From positions 7,729-71,728 of the forward strand of contig CAZDXQ010000015.1 of assembly GCA_964509545.1 (NCBI GenBank): 64,000 bases of DNA, given 5' to 3'. The DNA comes from JADJWR01 sp964509545 (GTDB lineage Bacteria; Pseudomonadota; Gammaproteobacteria; Burkholderiales; Burkholderiaceae_F). Numbering within the stretch: the first letter of the stretch is position 1; every line of letters starts with the position of its first letter. A model generated the notes under the pieces. The model made no database searches. It had not been told where the DNA came from and saw only the letters and a program-made list of their open reading frames with translations. Both the position numbers and the translations under genes were made by a program. This document shows, in pieces, positions 47,690 to 56,802 of the stretch.

Positions 47690-48811
47690 TCATCCGCCCT
47701 TGCGCCGGATCTCGCCGCCCGCGCACATCAGGCAGGCGGCGACGATGTCGTCTTCCATGTTGAGCGTGAACTTGCCTTCCTTGTCGACGACGAGCTTGAG
47801 GAAGTCGAGCAGGTTGCGCGCGTAAAGCGCCGAGCTGTCGGCCGGCACGGTGGCCGGCAGGTTGGGCTGGCCGATGATGTGCACGTTGTGCTTGGTCACC
47901 GTCCTGCCGAGTTCGCTCAGCGCGCAATTGCCGCCCTGCTCGACCGCCATGTCGAGGATCACCGAGCCGGGCTTCATCGATTTCACCATCTCCTCGCTGA
48001 CCAGCACCGGCGCCTTGCGGCCCGGGATCAGCGCCGTGGTGATGACGATGTCGGCCTGCGCGATGCGCTTGGCCACCTCGGCGGCCTGCCGCTTCATCCA
48101 GCCCTCCGGCATCGGCCGCGCGTAGCCGCCCACGCCCTTGGCGATCTCGCGCTCCTCGTCGGTCTCGAACGGCACGTCGATGAACTTGGCGCCGAGCGAC
48201 TCGATCTGCTCCTTCACGGCCGGGCGCACGTCGGAGGCTTCGATCACCGCACCGAGCCGCTTGGCGGTGGCGATCGCCTGCAGGCCGGCCACCCCGGCGC
48301 CGAGGATCACCACGCGCGCCGCCTTGATGGTGCCGGCGGCAGTCATCATCATCGGCAGCAGCCGGCCGTAGGTGTTGGCGGCGAGCAGCACCGCCTTGTA
48401 GCCGGCGATGTTGGCCTGCGAACTGAGCACGTCCATGCTCTGAGCCCGGGTCGTGCGCGGCGCCGCTTCGAGCGCGAAGGCCGTGAGGCCCGCCGCGTTC
48501 ATCGCCGCGATGCCTTCGGCATTGAACGGCTCGAGCATGCCGATCAGCACCGCGCCCCTGCCCATCTGCGCCAGTTCGTCGGCCGACGGCAGCCGCACCT
48601 TCAGCACCATCTCGGCGCCCAGCGCCTGCGTGGCGTTTCCGATCTGCGCGCCGGCGGCGGTGTACATCTCGTCGGTCTGGCTGGCGGACAGACCTGCGCC
48701 GGACTGCACCAGCACCGCGTGCTTGCCGGCGACCAGCTTCTTCACCGTCTCTGCGGTGGCGGCGACGCGCGTCTCACCTGGCCGAGTCTCGGCCGGCACC
48801 CCGATCAACAT
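47690..48811 (-). CDS. pntAA: NAD(P) transhydrogenase subunit alpha, part 1
   Basis: A 373-residue soluble NAD-binding domain I. It starts MLIGVPAETRPGETRVAATAE, with VVILGAGVAGLQAIATAKRLGA (Rossmann fold), EASDVRPAVKEQIESLGAKF and VITTALIPGRKAP. The ATG has GGGGGAG eight bases upstream. First gene of the leftward pnt operon; the partner subunits lie after an inserted flavoprotein gene. Confidence 0.96.
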   Translation of the reverse strand: MLIGVPAETRPGETRVAATAETVKKLVAGKHAVLVQSGAGLSASQTDEMYTAAGAQIGNATQALGAEMVLKVRLPSADELAQMGRGAVLIGMLEPFNAEGIAAMNAAGLTAFALEAAPRTTRAQSMDVLSSQANIAGYKAVLLAANTYGRLLPMMMTAAGTIKAARVVILGAGVAGLQAIATAKRLGAVIEASDVRPAVKEQIESLGAKFIDVPFETDEEREIAKGVGGYARPMPEGWMKRQAAEVAKRIAQADIVITTALIPGRKAPVLVSEEMVKSMKPGSVILDMAVEQGGNCALSELGRTVTKHNVHIIGQPNLPATVPADSSALYARNLLDFLKLVVDKEGKFTLNMEDDIVAACLMCAGGEIRRKGG

Positions 48812-48927
48812 GGAGTTCTCCCCCGCTTGGTTCTTGCTTCCTGTGGCCGATCGCGTCGGCGCGAGCGGCTAGAATTTACGCGATTGTCCCGCCTGCCTCC
48901 ACCGGCGCTCAGGCGCCGATCCGCAGC

Positions 48928-49605
48928 ATGTCCTCCGATCCCTGGAAACCATCGGTCACCGTGGCCGCCGTCATCGAGCGCGACGGCTGCTTCCTGCTGG
49001 TCGAGGAGCAGACGGCCGATGGCATTCGTTTGAACCAGCCGGCCGGGCACCTCGACCCGAACGAGAGCCTGCTCGCCGCCGCCACGCGCGAGACGCTGGA
49101 GGAAACCGCGTTTGCGTTCACGCCGACGCAACTGGTCGGCGTGTACCTGTGGCGTTCGCAGCCGTCGAGCACTGCCGCGACGACTTATCTGCGCTTCGCC
49201 TTCACCGGCATGCTCGGGCAGCTCGATGCGAGCCGCCGCCTCGACGACGGCATCCTGCGCACGCTGTGGCTGACACGAGACGAGATCGCCGCGCGTGCGG
49301 CCGAGCACCGCAGCCCGCTGGTGCAACGATGTGTCGATGATTATCTGGCAGGCGTGCGCTACCCGCTGGATCTTCTGTTCACTCACCCGTCGGCGCTCGC
49401 CCCGATCGTCTCCTCGGCCGCCACTGCCTGCGTCGCGCCAGCCGTTGCCCCCTGCAACACCCCGGTCTTCGCCCCGGCGGAGCCTGCCCCGGCAGGCTTG
49501 AAGCCGGGGCCCGGGGCCCAAGTGTCCAGTGCCGCGGAATGGGCACAGGACGCCGCCTGCCCCGGCAGGCAGGAAGCCGGCGCCGGGATGACGAAATCGA
49601 AATGA
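48928..49605 (+). CDS. Nudix hydrolase (NudJ-like) with repeat-encoded tail
   Basis: A 225-residue protein. The Nudix box is complete (GHLDPNESLLAAATRETLEETAF) within residues about 8-150, a typical NudJ length. From about residue 178 the frame runs through a dispersed repeat and ends with Pro/Ala/Gly-rich sequence. Its stop overlaps the mnmA start (ATGA), so the two are coupled. The Nudix-mnmA pairing is common in proteobacteria. Confidence 0.9.
   Translation: MSSDPWKPSVTVAAVIERDGCFLLVEEQTADGIRLNQPAGHLDPNESLLAAATRETLEETAFAFTPTQLVGVYLWRSQPSSTAATTYLRFAFTGMLGQLDASRRLDDGILRTLWLTRDEIAARAAEHRSPLVQRCVDDYLAGVRYPLDLLFTHPSALAPIVSSAATACVAPAVAPCNTPVFAPAEPAPAGLKPGPGAQVSSAAEWAQDAACPGRQEAGAGMTKSK
49466..49594. 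repeat. Dispersed inverted repeat, copy D, inside the Nudix frame
   Basis: A GCCTGCCCCGGCAGGC hairpin occurs at 49491-49506, and its kin (GCCTGCCCCGGCAGGC) at 49555-49570 within a CCGGGATGACG ending. The element is related to copies A-C by its CCCGGGGCCCA and GGGATGACG ends. It encodes about the last 43 Nudix residues. Confidence 0.65.
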
Positions 49606-50729
49606 CCAAACCCCGCGTCGTCGTCGGCCTGTCCGGCGGCGTCGACTCCTCGGTTGCCGCCTATCTGCTCAAGCAGCAGGGCTTTGACGTCGTCGGCCTG
49701 TTCATGAAGAACTGGGAGGACGACGATGACGACGAATACTGCTCGAGCCGGCAGGACTGGCTCGACGCCGCGTCGGTGGCCGACGTGCTCGGCATCGACA
49801 TCGAGGCGGTGAACTTCGCCGCCGAGTACCGCGAGCGGGTCTTTGCCGCCTTTCTCGCCGAATACTCGGCCGGCCGCACGCCGAACCCCGACGTGCTGTG
49901 CAACGCTGAGATCAAGTTCAAGGCCTTTCTCGACCACGCGATGCGGCTTGGGGCGGCGCACATCGCCACCGGCCACTACGCGCGCGTGCGCGGCCGCAAC
50001 GGCCGCTTCGAACTGCTGCGCGGCGTCGATCCGAACAAGGACCAGAGCTACTTCCTGCACCGATTGAACCAGGCGCAACTGGCAAGGACGCTGTTTCCGG
50101 TCGGCCACCTGCTGAAGACCGACGTGCGGCGCATCGCCGGCGAACTCGGCCTGCCCAATGCCGCGAAGCGCGACTCCACCGGCATCTGCTTCATCGGCGA
50201 GCGGCCGTTCCGCGAATTCCTGAATCGCTACCTGCCGCTGAAGCCCGGGCCGATCCGCACGCCGGAGGGCAAGGTGGTCGGCGAGCATGTCGGGCTGGCG
50301 TTCTACACGCTCGGCCAGCGCAAGGGCATCGGTGTCGGCGGCATGAACAGGAAGCAGGGCGGGGACGGCTCGGGCGAACCGTGGTTCGTCGCCCGCAAGG
50401 ACATGGCCAGCAATACGCTGTGGATCGTGCAGGGGCACGATCATCCGTGGCTGCTGGCCACGGAACTCACCGCCGCCGATGCGGCCTGGGTCAGCGGGGA
50501 ACCTCCCGCTGCGGGCACGCGTCTGACGGCAAAGACCCGCTACCGGCAGGCCGATGCGCCATGCACGGTCACTGCGGTATCCGGCAACCGTTTCACGCTC
50601 GAGTTCGATGCACCGCAGTGGGCGATGACGCCGGGACAGTCGGCCGTGCTTTACCGCGATGAGGTGGCACTCGGCGGTGGGGTGATCGAGCAGGTCGAAG
50701 TCCCCGCGCTCCTGAAATCGTCGGCCTGA
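49602..50729 (+). CDS. mnmA: tRNA-specific 2-thiouridylase
   Basis: A 375-residue enzyme with PP-loop LSGGVDSSVAAYLL, catalytic Cys in NPDVLCNAEIKF and STGICFIGERPFREF (the C-x-C pair partner), and LYTLGQRKG-like AFYTLGQRKGIGVGG. It thiolates U34 of tRNA-Lys, -Glu and -Gln. ATG 49602 overlaps the Nudix stop by four bases. Confidence 0.97.
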   Translation: MTKPRVVVGLSGGVDSSVAAYLLKQQGFDVVGLFMKNWEDDDDDEYCSSRQDWLDAASVADVLGIDIEAVNFAAEYRERVFAAFLAEYSAGRTPNPDVLCNAEIKFKAFLDHAMRLGAAHIATGHYARVRGRNGRFELLRGVDPNKDQSYFLHRLNQAQLARTLFPVGHLLKTDVRRIAGELGLPNAAKRDSTGICFIGERPFREFLNRYLPLKPGPIRTPEGKVVGEHVGLAFYTLGQRKGIGVGGMNRKQGGDGSGEPWFVARKDMASNTLWIVQGHDHPWLLATELTAADAAWVSGEPPAAGTRLTAKTRYRQADAPCTVTAVSGNRFTLEFDAPQWAMTPGQSAVLYRDEVALGGGVIEQVEVPALLKSSA

Positions 50730-50755
50730 ACAACACCGACCCCCGGAGGGCCACC

Positions 50756-51997
50756 ATGCGCAAGTCCGCCTACCTTTTTTCGGCCTGTCTGAGCGCCTCG
50801 CTGGTCGCCTGCGGTGGCGGCGGCAGCAGCGACACACCGGCGCCGGCGCCTCCGGCCGCCGCGCCGCCCGCTGCGGCCGGCGTGCCGACGCTGACGCGCA
50901 GCGTGATACTCGGCGGCCTGGCCAACCCTTGGGACCTCGCCTTCACGCCCGACGGCGCGCTGCTGTACACCGAGCGCGCCCGCGGTCTGTCGGTGCGACG
51001 CGCCGACGGCAGCACGGCGCTGCTGTTCCGGCCGGACGATCTCGTCGCCGAAGGACAGGCCGGGTTCAACGGCGTTGCCGTCGATCCGGACTTCGCCGGC
51101 AACCGCCGCATCTACGTCTACATGGCGTCGAACGCCGGCGGCACGCGCAACAATCGCGTGATCCGGCTCACAGTGAACGCCGGCTACACCGCCGTGTCCG
51201 AGCGCACGGACATCGTCACCGGCATCAGCTACAAGACCGACCCGGCCCCCGGCGCCCCAGGCGGCAGCGGCGCGCACAACGGCGGCCGGATGCGCTTCGG
51301 TCCCGACGGCTGGCTCTATATCACCACTGGCGATACGCATCACCCGACCGTGCCGCAAAGCCCGACCGCGCTCGGCGGCAAGGTGCTGCGCGTGCGCAGC
51401 GACGGTTCGGCAGCGCCCGGCAACGGCGCACCGGCCGGCTTCGACGCCCGCATCTACGCCTACGGTTTCCGCAACCCGCAGGGCATCACGTTCCGGCCAA
51501 CCGACAGTGTGGGCGCGGGCCAGCCGTTCATCTCCGAACACGGACCCGGCCACAGCGACGAAGTCACGGCGCTGGCCGCCGGCGGCAACGGCGGCTGGGA
51601 TCCGGGCTGCCGCAACGATCCGGCCAGTTACTGCGGCTACGGTTCGAACCAGGCCGACGGCTCGCCGACGCCGATGACCGATCTCGCAAAATATCCGGCG
51701 GCGCTGCGCCCACTGTGGAACAACAGCGGCCGCTCGCAGGGCATGTCCGGCAGCACCTTCCTTGCCGGCGCGCAGTGGCGCGACTGGAACGGCGCGCTGG
51801 CGGTGGCCTTCCTCGCCGGCCAGCGCATCGAGATCCTGCGCCTGCGCGACGACGGCTCGCTGGCTTCGACCACGCCGATCTTCGACACGCTCGGCGTGCG
51901 CCTGCGCGCCGTGGTGCAGGGGCCGGACGGCCACCTCTATGTGAGCACCGACGGCAAGTCGGGCGGCGACGAGATCTGGCGGGTGACGGCGCAGTAA
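50756..51997 (+). CDS. PQQ-dependent sugar dehydrogenase-like lipoprotein
   Basis: A 413-residue protein. A lipoprotein signal with lipobox LVAC (Cys19-20 region) is followed by a Gly/Pro-rich spacer and a GSDH-type six-blade propeller: LANPWDLAFTPDGALLYTERA, GFNGVAVDPDF, GAHNGGRMRFGPDGWLYITTGD, YGFRNPQGITF and SEHGPGHSDEV. It oxidises sugars or similar alcohols in the periplasm if PQQ is available; PQQ synthesis genes are not in this window. Confidence 0.92.
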   Translation: MRKSAYLFSACLSASLVACGGGGSSDTPAPAPPAAAPPAAAGVPTLTRSVILGGLANPWDLAFTPDGALLYTERARGLSVRRADGSTALLFRPDDLVAEGQAGFNGVAVDPDFAGNRRIYVYMASNAGGTRNNRVIRLTVNAGYTAVSERTDIVTGISYKTDPAPGAPGGSGAHNGGRMRFGPDGWLYITTGDTHHPTVPQSPTALGGKVLRVRSDGSAAPGNGAPAGFDARIYAYGFRNPQGITFRPTDSVGAGQPFISEHGPGHSDEVTALAAGGNGGWDPGCRNDPASYCGYGSNQADGSPTPMTDLAKYPAALRPLWNNSGRSQGMSGSTFLAGAQWRDWNGALAVAFLAGQRIEILRLRDDGSLASTTPIFDTLGVRLRAVVQGPDGHLYVSTDGKSGGDEIWRVTAQ

Positions 51998-52085
51998 CGC
52001 GGCCGAATTCAGTGCTTCCTTCCGAGAGCAACTGCACTGACGCGCAAATGCATCGGTGTTATCGTTGCCGCGGGTGACACATCAG

Positions 52086-52319
52086 ATGCTCAATGCGATC
52101 AAGCGAAACGTGACGGTGCAGCCGGGCGGTCGGATCGAGGTCTTTGTTCCAGAACTGCCCGCCGGGGCACAGGCCGAGGTCATTGTGCTCGAGAGCGCCT
52201 CGGCGCCAACGCGATGCGCGTCGCCGCTGGCCGCGCGCATCGGCCAGGCAAAGGGCGCCTTCGCGTCGCCGGACGACGTCGATAGCTTCATACGCGCCGA
52301 GCGAGATCGATGGCCTTGA
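52086..52319 (+). CDS. VapB-like antitoxin
   Basis: A 77-residue protein. It begins MLNAIKRNVTVQPGGRIEVF (a swapped-hairpin-like DNA-binding stretch) and ends DDVDSFIRAERDRWP, as in antitoxins placed before PIN toxins. Its stop overlaps the toxin start by ten bases, typical of a toxin-antitoxin operon. ATG 52086 is chosen as the first start in the domain. Confidence 0.75.
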   Translation: MLNAIKRNVTVQPGGRIEVFVPELPAGAQAEVIVLESASAPTRCASPLAARIGQAKGAFASPDDVDSFIRAERDRWP

Positions 52320-52780
52320 ATACGGCCGCGCTGTCGACGATTGCAGCCGGCAGCCGTCTGTACCTCGACACCAACGTCTGGATCTATGCGCTCGAGGGCT
52401 TTGCTCCACATGCGTAGGTGCTGGCGCAGTTGTTTGCGCGCGTCGACGCCGGGCAGCTCACAGCAGTAACCAGCGAATTGACGCTGGCCGAAGCTCTGGT
52501 CAAGCCATTCGCGTCCGGTCGCGACGATCTGCGACAGGCCTATCTGGATACGCTGCGGTCGGGCGGCTCGCTCGTCGTCGCAGCCGTCTCGCGGGAGATC
52601 CTGATTGACGCAGCACGGCTGCGCGGACAGCACCAGGCACTGAAGTTGCCAGATGCGATACACGCAGCCACCGCGCAGGCGCACGGGGTGGAATTCTTCG
52701 TGACCAATGACGCACGATTCTCGGCGCTGTCCAGTGTGCAAATCGTACTGGTGCAAGCCCAGTTGCCGCCCGACAGTTGA
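52310..52780 (+). pseudogene. PIN-domain toxin (VapC-like) with in-frame amber codon
   Basis: Reading from ATG 52310, the frame gives LYLDTNVWIYALEGF, then TAG at 52415-52417 (codon 36), then continues with the rest of a PIN domain. The later part has SELTLAEAL, LPDAIHAATA and FVTNDARF, which hold the remaining acidic metal ligands. All four acidic sites exist, so only the stop breaks the gene. A GTG directly follows the stop. The first Asp would be missing from any product that starts there. It may be dead, suppressed or a sequence error. Confidence 0.75.
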
Positions 52781-52909
52781 GTGTCTACTGGTGCGGAAGC
52801 GTCGGGGCAGAGCGATGCACCCGTCGGAGTCTTGAGTGGCACGAGCGCGTCACAGAAAGGTCAACCTTGTCCGCGGTCCACGCCCGCGCACGCAGGACAA
52901 GGCGCCTGG

Positions 52910-54775
52910 CTACGCCGCGGCCTCCAACGACGCCTCGACGTACTCCGGCACCCACGAGCGCAGGAAGCGGCGGGCGTCGACATCGACGCGCACCTGGACA
53001 CGCAGTTCCCTCAGCAGCGCATCGAGCGAATCGACTTCGACGGGCCGGGCCTTGGCCACGCGCACGCTCGGATGCGTGGTGCGGTCGGTCAGTTCGTCGC
53101 TGGTGAAGACCTCCTCGTGCAGCTTCTCGCCGGGGCGCAGGCCGACGAAGCGGATCTCGATCTCCTCTTCGCTGCGCCCCGACAGCTGAATGATCGTCCT
53201 GGCCACGTCGAGGATACGCACCGGCCGCCCCATCTCCAGCACGAAGATCTGCCCGCCGCTGCCGAGCGCGGCCGCCTGCAGCACGAGCTGCGACGCCTCC
53301 GGGATCGACATGAAGTAGCGCGTCGCCTCCGGGTGGGTCACCGTGACCGGCCCGCCGCGCGCGACCTGCTCCTGGAACTTCGGAATCACGCTGCCGGCGC
53401 TGCCGAGCACGTTGCCGAAGCGCACCACGCTCACTCGCGTGGCCCCGTCAAGCGGCTGCAGCGCCTGGCAGACGATCTCCGCCAGCCGCTTGGTCGCGCC
53501 CATCACGTTAGTCGGATTGACCGCCTTGTCGGTGGACACCAGCACGAAGCGCGGCACGCCCGCGGCGATCCCTTCACTTGCCACCACCCAGGTGCCGAGG
53601 ACGTTGTTCTTCACTGCCTCCCAGGCGTTGTCGCACTCCATCAGCGGCACGTGCTTGTAGGCGGCGGCGTGGAAGACGATCGCCGGCCGCTGCGCGCCGA
53701 TCACCTCGCGCACCCGGTCGGCGTCCTTCACGTCGCCGACGAAGCCGACATACGGCACCTCGGGAAACAGTTCGCGGAATTCCTCGCTGATCTTGTACAA
53801 CGCGAACTCGCTGTGATCGAACAGCACCAGCCGCGCCGGCTTGAAGCGGGCGATCTGCCGGCACAGTTCGGAACCGATCGAGCCGCCGGCGCCGGTCACC
53901 ATCGCCACCGCGCCGCCGAGCATCTGCCCGACCTCGGCGCTGTTGATGCGCACGGCGTCGCGGCCGAGCAGGTCCTCGAGGTTGATGCGGCGCACGTTCT
54001 CGATCGTGACCCGGCCTTCGATCAGGTCGGAAAGCGCAGGCAGCAGCAGCGCGTTCAACCCGGCGCGCAGGCAGATCGTCGCCGCCTGCTGGCGGCGGCC
54101 GGTCGACGCGTCGGGCATGGCGATGATCGCGTCGCGCACGTCCATCTCGCGCGCCAGCCGCTCCACATCGGCCAGCGACCCGAGCACCGGCACGCCGTGC
54201 ACCTCGCGGCCGTGTGTCTCGCGCCGGTCGTCGAAGGCGCCGACTACCTGCCACTGCGCCGAGGCGGCCAGTTCGCGCAGCAGCCGCGCGCCGGGATCGC
54301 CCACACCGAGGACGAACAGCTTGCGGCGTTGGCCGTTCGCAGCGCGCGGTGCTTTCGACTCGCGCCAGGCCCGGTAGACCGCGCGCGTGCCGCCGACCGC
54401 GAGCAGCACGAGGACCGGCGACAGCACGATCACCGAGCGCGGAATCGGCAGTTCAAGTTGCGCCAGATAGGCCACCAGCGCCACGACCGCAGCGGCCAGC
54501 GCCACGGCACGGCCGATGCGCAGCAGGTCGGGCAGGCTGGCAAAGCGCAGCATGCCGCGGTACATGCCGAGGGCAAGGAAGGCGATGCCGTAGGTCGGCA
54601 CGACCCACAGCAGGCTGCGCAGGGCCAGCGCCACGTACTCCTCGGGCACAAGCAGGTTGAAGCGCAGCCAGAAGGCGGCGAGCCAGGCCCCTGCCACGGA
54701 AACGAGGTCCGCGCCGAGAACCGTGAACGGTTTCAGGGCGAGCGGAATGAATCTCGGCGTGGCGCTTCTACTCAT
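52910..54775 (-). CDS. PglF/CapD-family nucleotide-sugar 4,6-dehydratase
   Basis: About 621 residues. Four N-terminal TM helices, then a CoA-binding-like region (KLFVLGVGDPGARLLREL) and an SDR dehydratase domain: MVTGAGGSIGSELCRQI, FHAAAYKHVPLME, STDKAVNPTNVMGATKR. The classic YxxxK Tyr is replaced by Met in NVMGATKR, as known for this subfamily. It makes UDP-4-keto-6-deoxy-GlcNAc, the first bacillosamine step. ATG 54820 is an alternative start. Confidence 0.94.
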   Translation of the reverse strand: MSRSATPRFIPLALKPFTVLGADLVSVAGAWLAAFWLRFNLLVPEEYVALALRSLLWVVPTYGIAFLALGMYRGMLRFASLPDLLRIGRAVALAAAVVALVAYLAQLELPIPRSVIVLSPVLVLLAVGGTRAVYRAWRESKAPRAANGQRRKLFVLGVGDPGARLLRELAASAQWQVVGAFDDRRETHGREVHGVPVLGSLADVERLAREMDVRDAIIAMPDASTGRRQQAATICLRAGLNALLLPALSDLIEGRVTIENVRRINLEDLLGRDAVRINSAEVGQMLGGAVAMVTGAGGSIGSELCRQIARFKPARLVLFDHSEFALYKISEEFRELFPEVPYVGFVGDVKDADRVREVIGAQRPAIVFHAAAYKHVPLMECDNAWEAVKNNVLGTWVVASEGIAAGVPRFVLVSTDKAVNPTNVMGATKRLAEIVCQALQPLDGATRVSVVRFGNVLGSAGSVIPKFQEQVARGGPVTVTHPEATRYFMSIPEASQLVLQAAALGSGGQIFVLEMGRPVRILDVARTIIQLSGRSEEEIEIRFVGLRPGEKLHEEVFTSDELTDRTTHPSVRVAKARPVEVDSLDALLRELRVQVRVDVDARRFLRSWVPEYVEASLEAAA

Positions 54776-54872
54776 TGCGGGTTGGCCATAGAAACGCCGG
54801 AAAGCCGCTGCGGCGCGCATGCCCCAGGCTCAGGTGAACTAAGGCGAAATTGATGTGACAATCGAGGCACTT

Positions 54873-55535
54873 ATGGACACTCCTCTTGCGGGCGTCATTC
54901 TCTTCGGTGCCGGGGGCCATGCCCGTGTCATTGCCGACATCGCCCGTTGCTCGGGCCGCGACGTGTACGCCCTCGTTGTCGACTCCGACTCAGCACAAAG
55001 CAGTCTCGATGGCGTTCCGGTCCTAAACGACATCCGGCAGGCCGCGGATCGACATCCCGGCGCGTACTGGTGTGTCTGCATCGGTGACAACCACTCGCGC
55101 GCGACCGTCGTTGCGCGGCTGAAGGGAGTGCTCCCCGATGTGCAGTTCCTTTCCCTCATTCACCCAAGCGCGGCGATCGCGCGAGATGTAGTGATAGGCG
55201 AAGGGACTGTCGTGATGGCCGGCACAGTCGTCAATCCCGGAACGAAGATCGGGCAACACTGCATCGTCAACACAGGCGCCTGCATCGACCACGACAACGT
55301 GCTCGAAGACTTCGCTTCTATTGCTCCCGGTGTGATCACGGGCGGTAACGTGAGCATCGGGGTCGGGGCTGCTGTCGGCATCGGGGCCTGCGCACGACAC
55401 GGCGTCAGCATCGGCGAACACGCGGTGATCGGCGCAGGCTCGGTGGTCCTCGGTGACATTCCCGGATCGAGCGTTGCATTTGGGACACCTTGCCGCGTCG
55501 TGCGCAGTCGCAATCCGGCGGATCCGTATCTTTGA
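54873..55535 (+). CDS. PglD/NeuD-type sugar O/N-acetyltransferase
   Basis: A 220-residue protein. N-terminal nucleotide-sugar-binding domain (VILFGAGGHARVIADIAR), then a left-handed beta-helix (IGEGTVVMAGTVVNPGTKIG, NTGACIDHDNVLEDFASIAPG with the catalytic His, IGAGSVVLGDIPG). It acetylates UDP-4-amino-sugar to UDP-diNAc-bacillosamine in this family. GAGG lies upstream of ATG 54873. It stands on the opposite strand from the rest of the cluster. Confidence 0.9.
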   Translation: MDTPLAGVILFGAGGHARVIADIARCSGRDVYALVVDSDSAQSSLDGVPVLNDIRQAADRHPGAYWCVCIGDNHSRATVVARLKGVLPDVQFLSLIHPSAAIARDVVIGEGTVVMAGTVVNPGTKIGQHCIVNTGACIDHDNVLEDFASIAPGVITGGNVSIGVGAAVGIGACARHGVSIGEHAVIGAGSVVLGDIPGSSVAFGTPCRVVRSRNPADPYL

Positions 55536-55580
55536 AGATCTCGTTCGCTCCGTCGCGGGAGACGACGCACGCTTCTCAAC

Positions 55581-56783
55581 CTAACCGCTGACATCGGCCG
55601 TCACCACCGCTCGCGCCATCACTTCGCGGATCTTTCCTGCAGCAAAGTCGATCGCCTGATCGCTCAGCGTCGGATGAACCAGGAGCGCCAGGCTGGTTTC
55701 TCCAAGTTCGCGCGCCACGGGCAGTCGATCCGGCGGCCCCCAACCACGGTCCGTGAACGCCTTTTCAAGGTAGATCTCGCTGCAGGAGCCAACGGTGCAT
55801 GGCACGCCATGCGCGTTGATCTCGACCATGACCCGCTCCCGATCCCAGCCTGCAGCCAGTTGCTCGGGACGCACGAAAACATAAAGCCGGTAATAGGCGT
55901 GACCAACGTCGGGCGGCGGCACCGGAATCCGCAAGCCGGGCACGTCGGAAAGGCGACCGGCCATGCGCTCGGCATTCTCTCGCCGGCGCGCTACCCATTG
56001 CGGCAGCTTGCGCAACTGGATCCGACCAATCGCCGCCTGGACCTCGGTCAGCCGCCAGTTGCTGCCGAACGATTCCGTGTACCAGCGAAAACCCGGCGGA
56101 TGCTGTCGGTGATAGACGGCGTCGTAGCTACGGCCGATGTCCTTGAAGGCCCACGCCCGCTTCCATGCTGCTTCATCGTCCAGCACCAGCATGCCGCCTT
56201 CGCCCGCGGTCGTGATGATCTTGTCCTGACAAAACGAAAAGGCCGCTGCGTGTCCGAACGAGCCGACCGGACGGCCCCTGTACGTCGCGCCGTGCGCCTG
56301 CGCGCAGTCCTCGATCACGAGAAGGTCGCGTTCGGCCGCCAGTTCCATGATCTCGTCCATCGGGCACGGCCAGCCCCCCAGGTGAACGACGATCAGTGCC
56401 CGAGTCTGCGCCGTAAGCGCCGCGCGCAGCGTGGCCGCAGTGACCGTCTGGCTGTCGCGGTCGACGTCAGCGACAACCGGTCTCGCGCCGCGCATCACGG
56501 CGCAACTCGCCGAGGCCACATAGGTGCGCGACGCCGTCACCACATCGTGGCCGTGCCCGATGCCGAACGCCTGTAGGGCCAGTTCGAGCGCCAGCGTCCC
56601 GTTTGCCACCGCCACGGCGTGCCGGCGCTGCGTGGCCTCGGCGTATTCCTGCTCGAACAGACGCGCTTCCTCGCCAGTCCAATAGTTGACCCGCCCGCTG
56701 CGCAGTACAGCCACCGCAGCCGCGATCTCGTCCTCGGCGAAATCAGGCCAGTTGTCAAACCGCGGGTTGTTCAACTCGCTCAT
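55581..56783 (-). CDS. DegT/DnrJ/EryC1/StrS-family sugar aminotransferase (PglE-like)
   Basis: A 400-residue PLP enzyme. Catalytic Lys in FSFCQDKIITTAGEGGM, with GTLALELALQAFGI, VIEDCAQAHGATYRG and WRLTEVQAAIGRIQL. It converts the 4-keto sugar to the 4-amino sugar. It converges with the acetyltransferase gene (45 bp between stops) and precedes the phosphoglycosyl transferase gene. Confidence 0.93.
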   Translation of the reverse strand: MSELNNPRFDNWPDFAEDEIAAAVAVLRSGRVNYWTGEEARLFEQEYAEATQRRHAVAVANGTLALELALQAFGIGHGHDVVTASRTYVASASCAVMRGARPVVADVDRDSQTVTAATLRAALTAQTRALIVVHLGGWPCPMDEIMELAAERDLLVIEDCAQAHGATYRGRPVGSFGHAAAFSFCQDKIITTAGEGGMLVLDDEAAWKRAWAFKDIGRSYDAVYHRQHPPGFRWYTESFGSNWRLTEVQAAIGRIQLRKLPQWVARRRENAERMAGRLSDVPGLRIPVPPPDVGHAYYRLYVFVRPEQLAAGWDRERVMVEINAHGVPCTVGSCSEIYLEKAFTDRGWGPPDRLPVARELGETSLALLVHPTLSDQAIDFAAGKIREVMARAVVTADVSG

Positions 56784-56802
56784 CTTTGGCGCTTGACCGC
56801 CC

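Noticed and set aside
52910..54775. PglF-like dehydratase thought inactive because the SDR Tyr is missing
   Set aside because: Met in place of the Tyr is normal for the PglF/WbpM subfamily.
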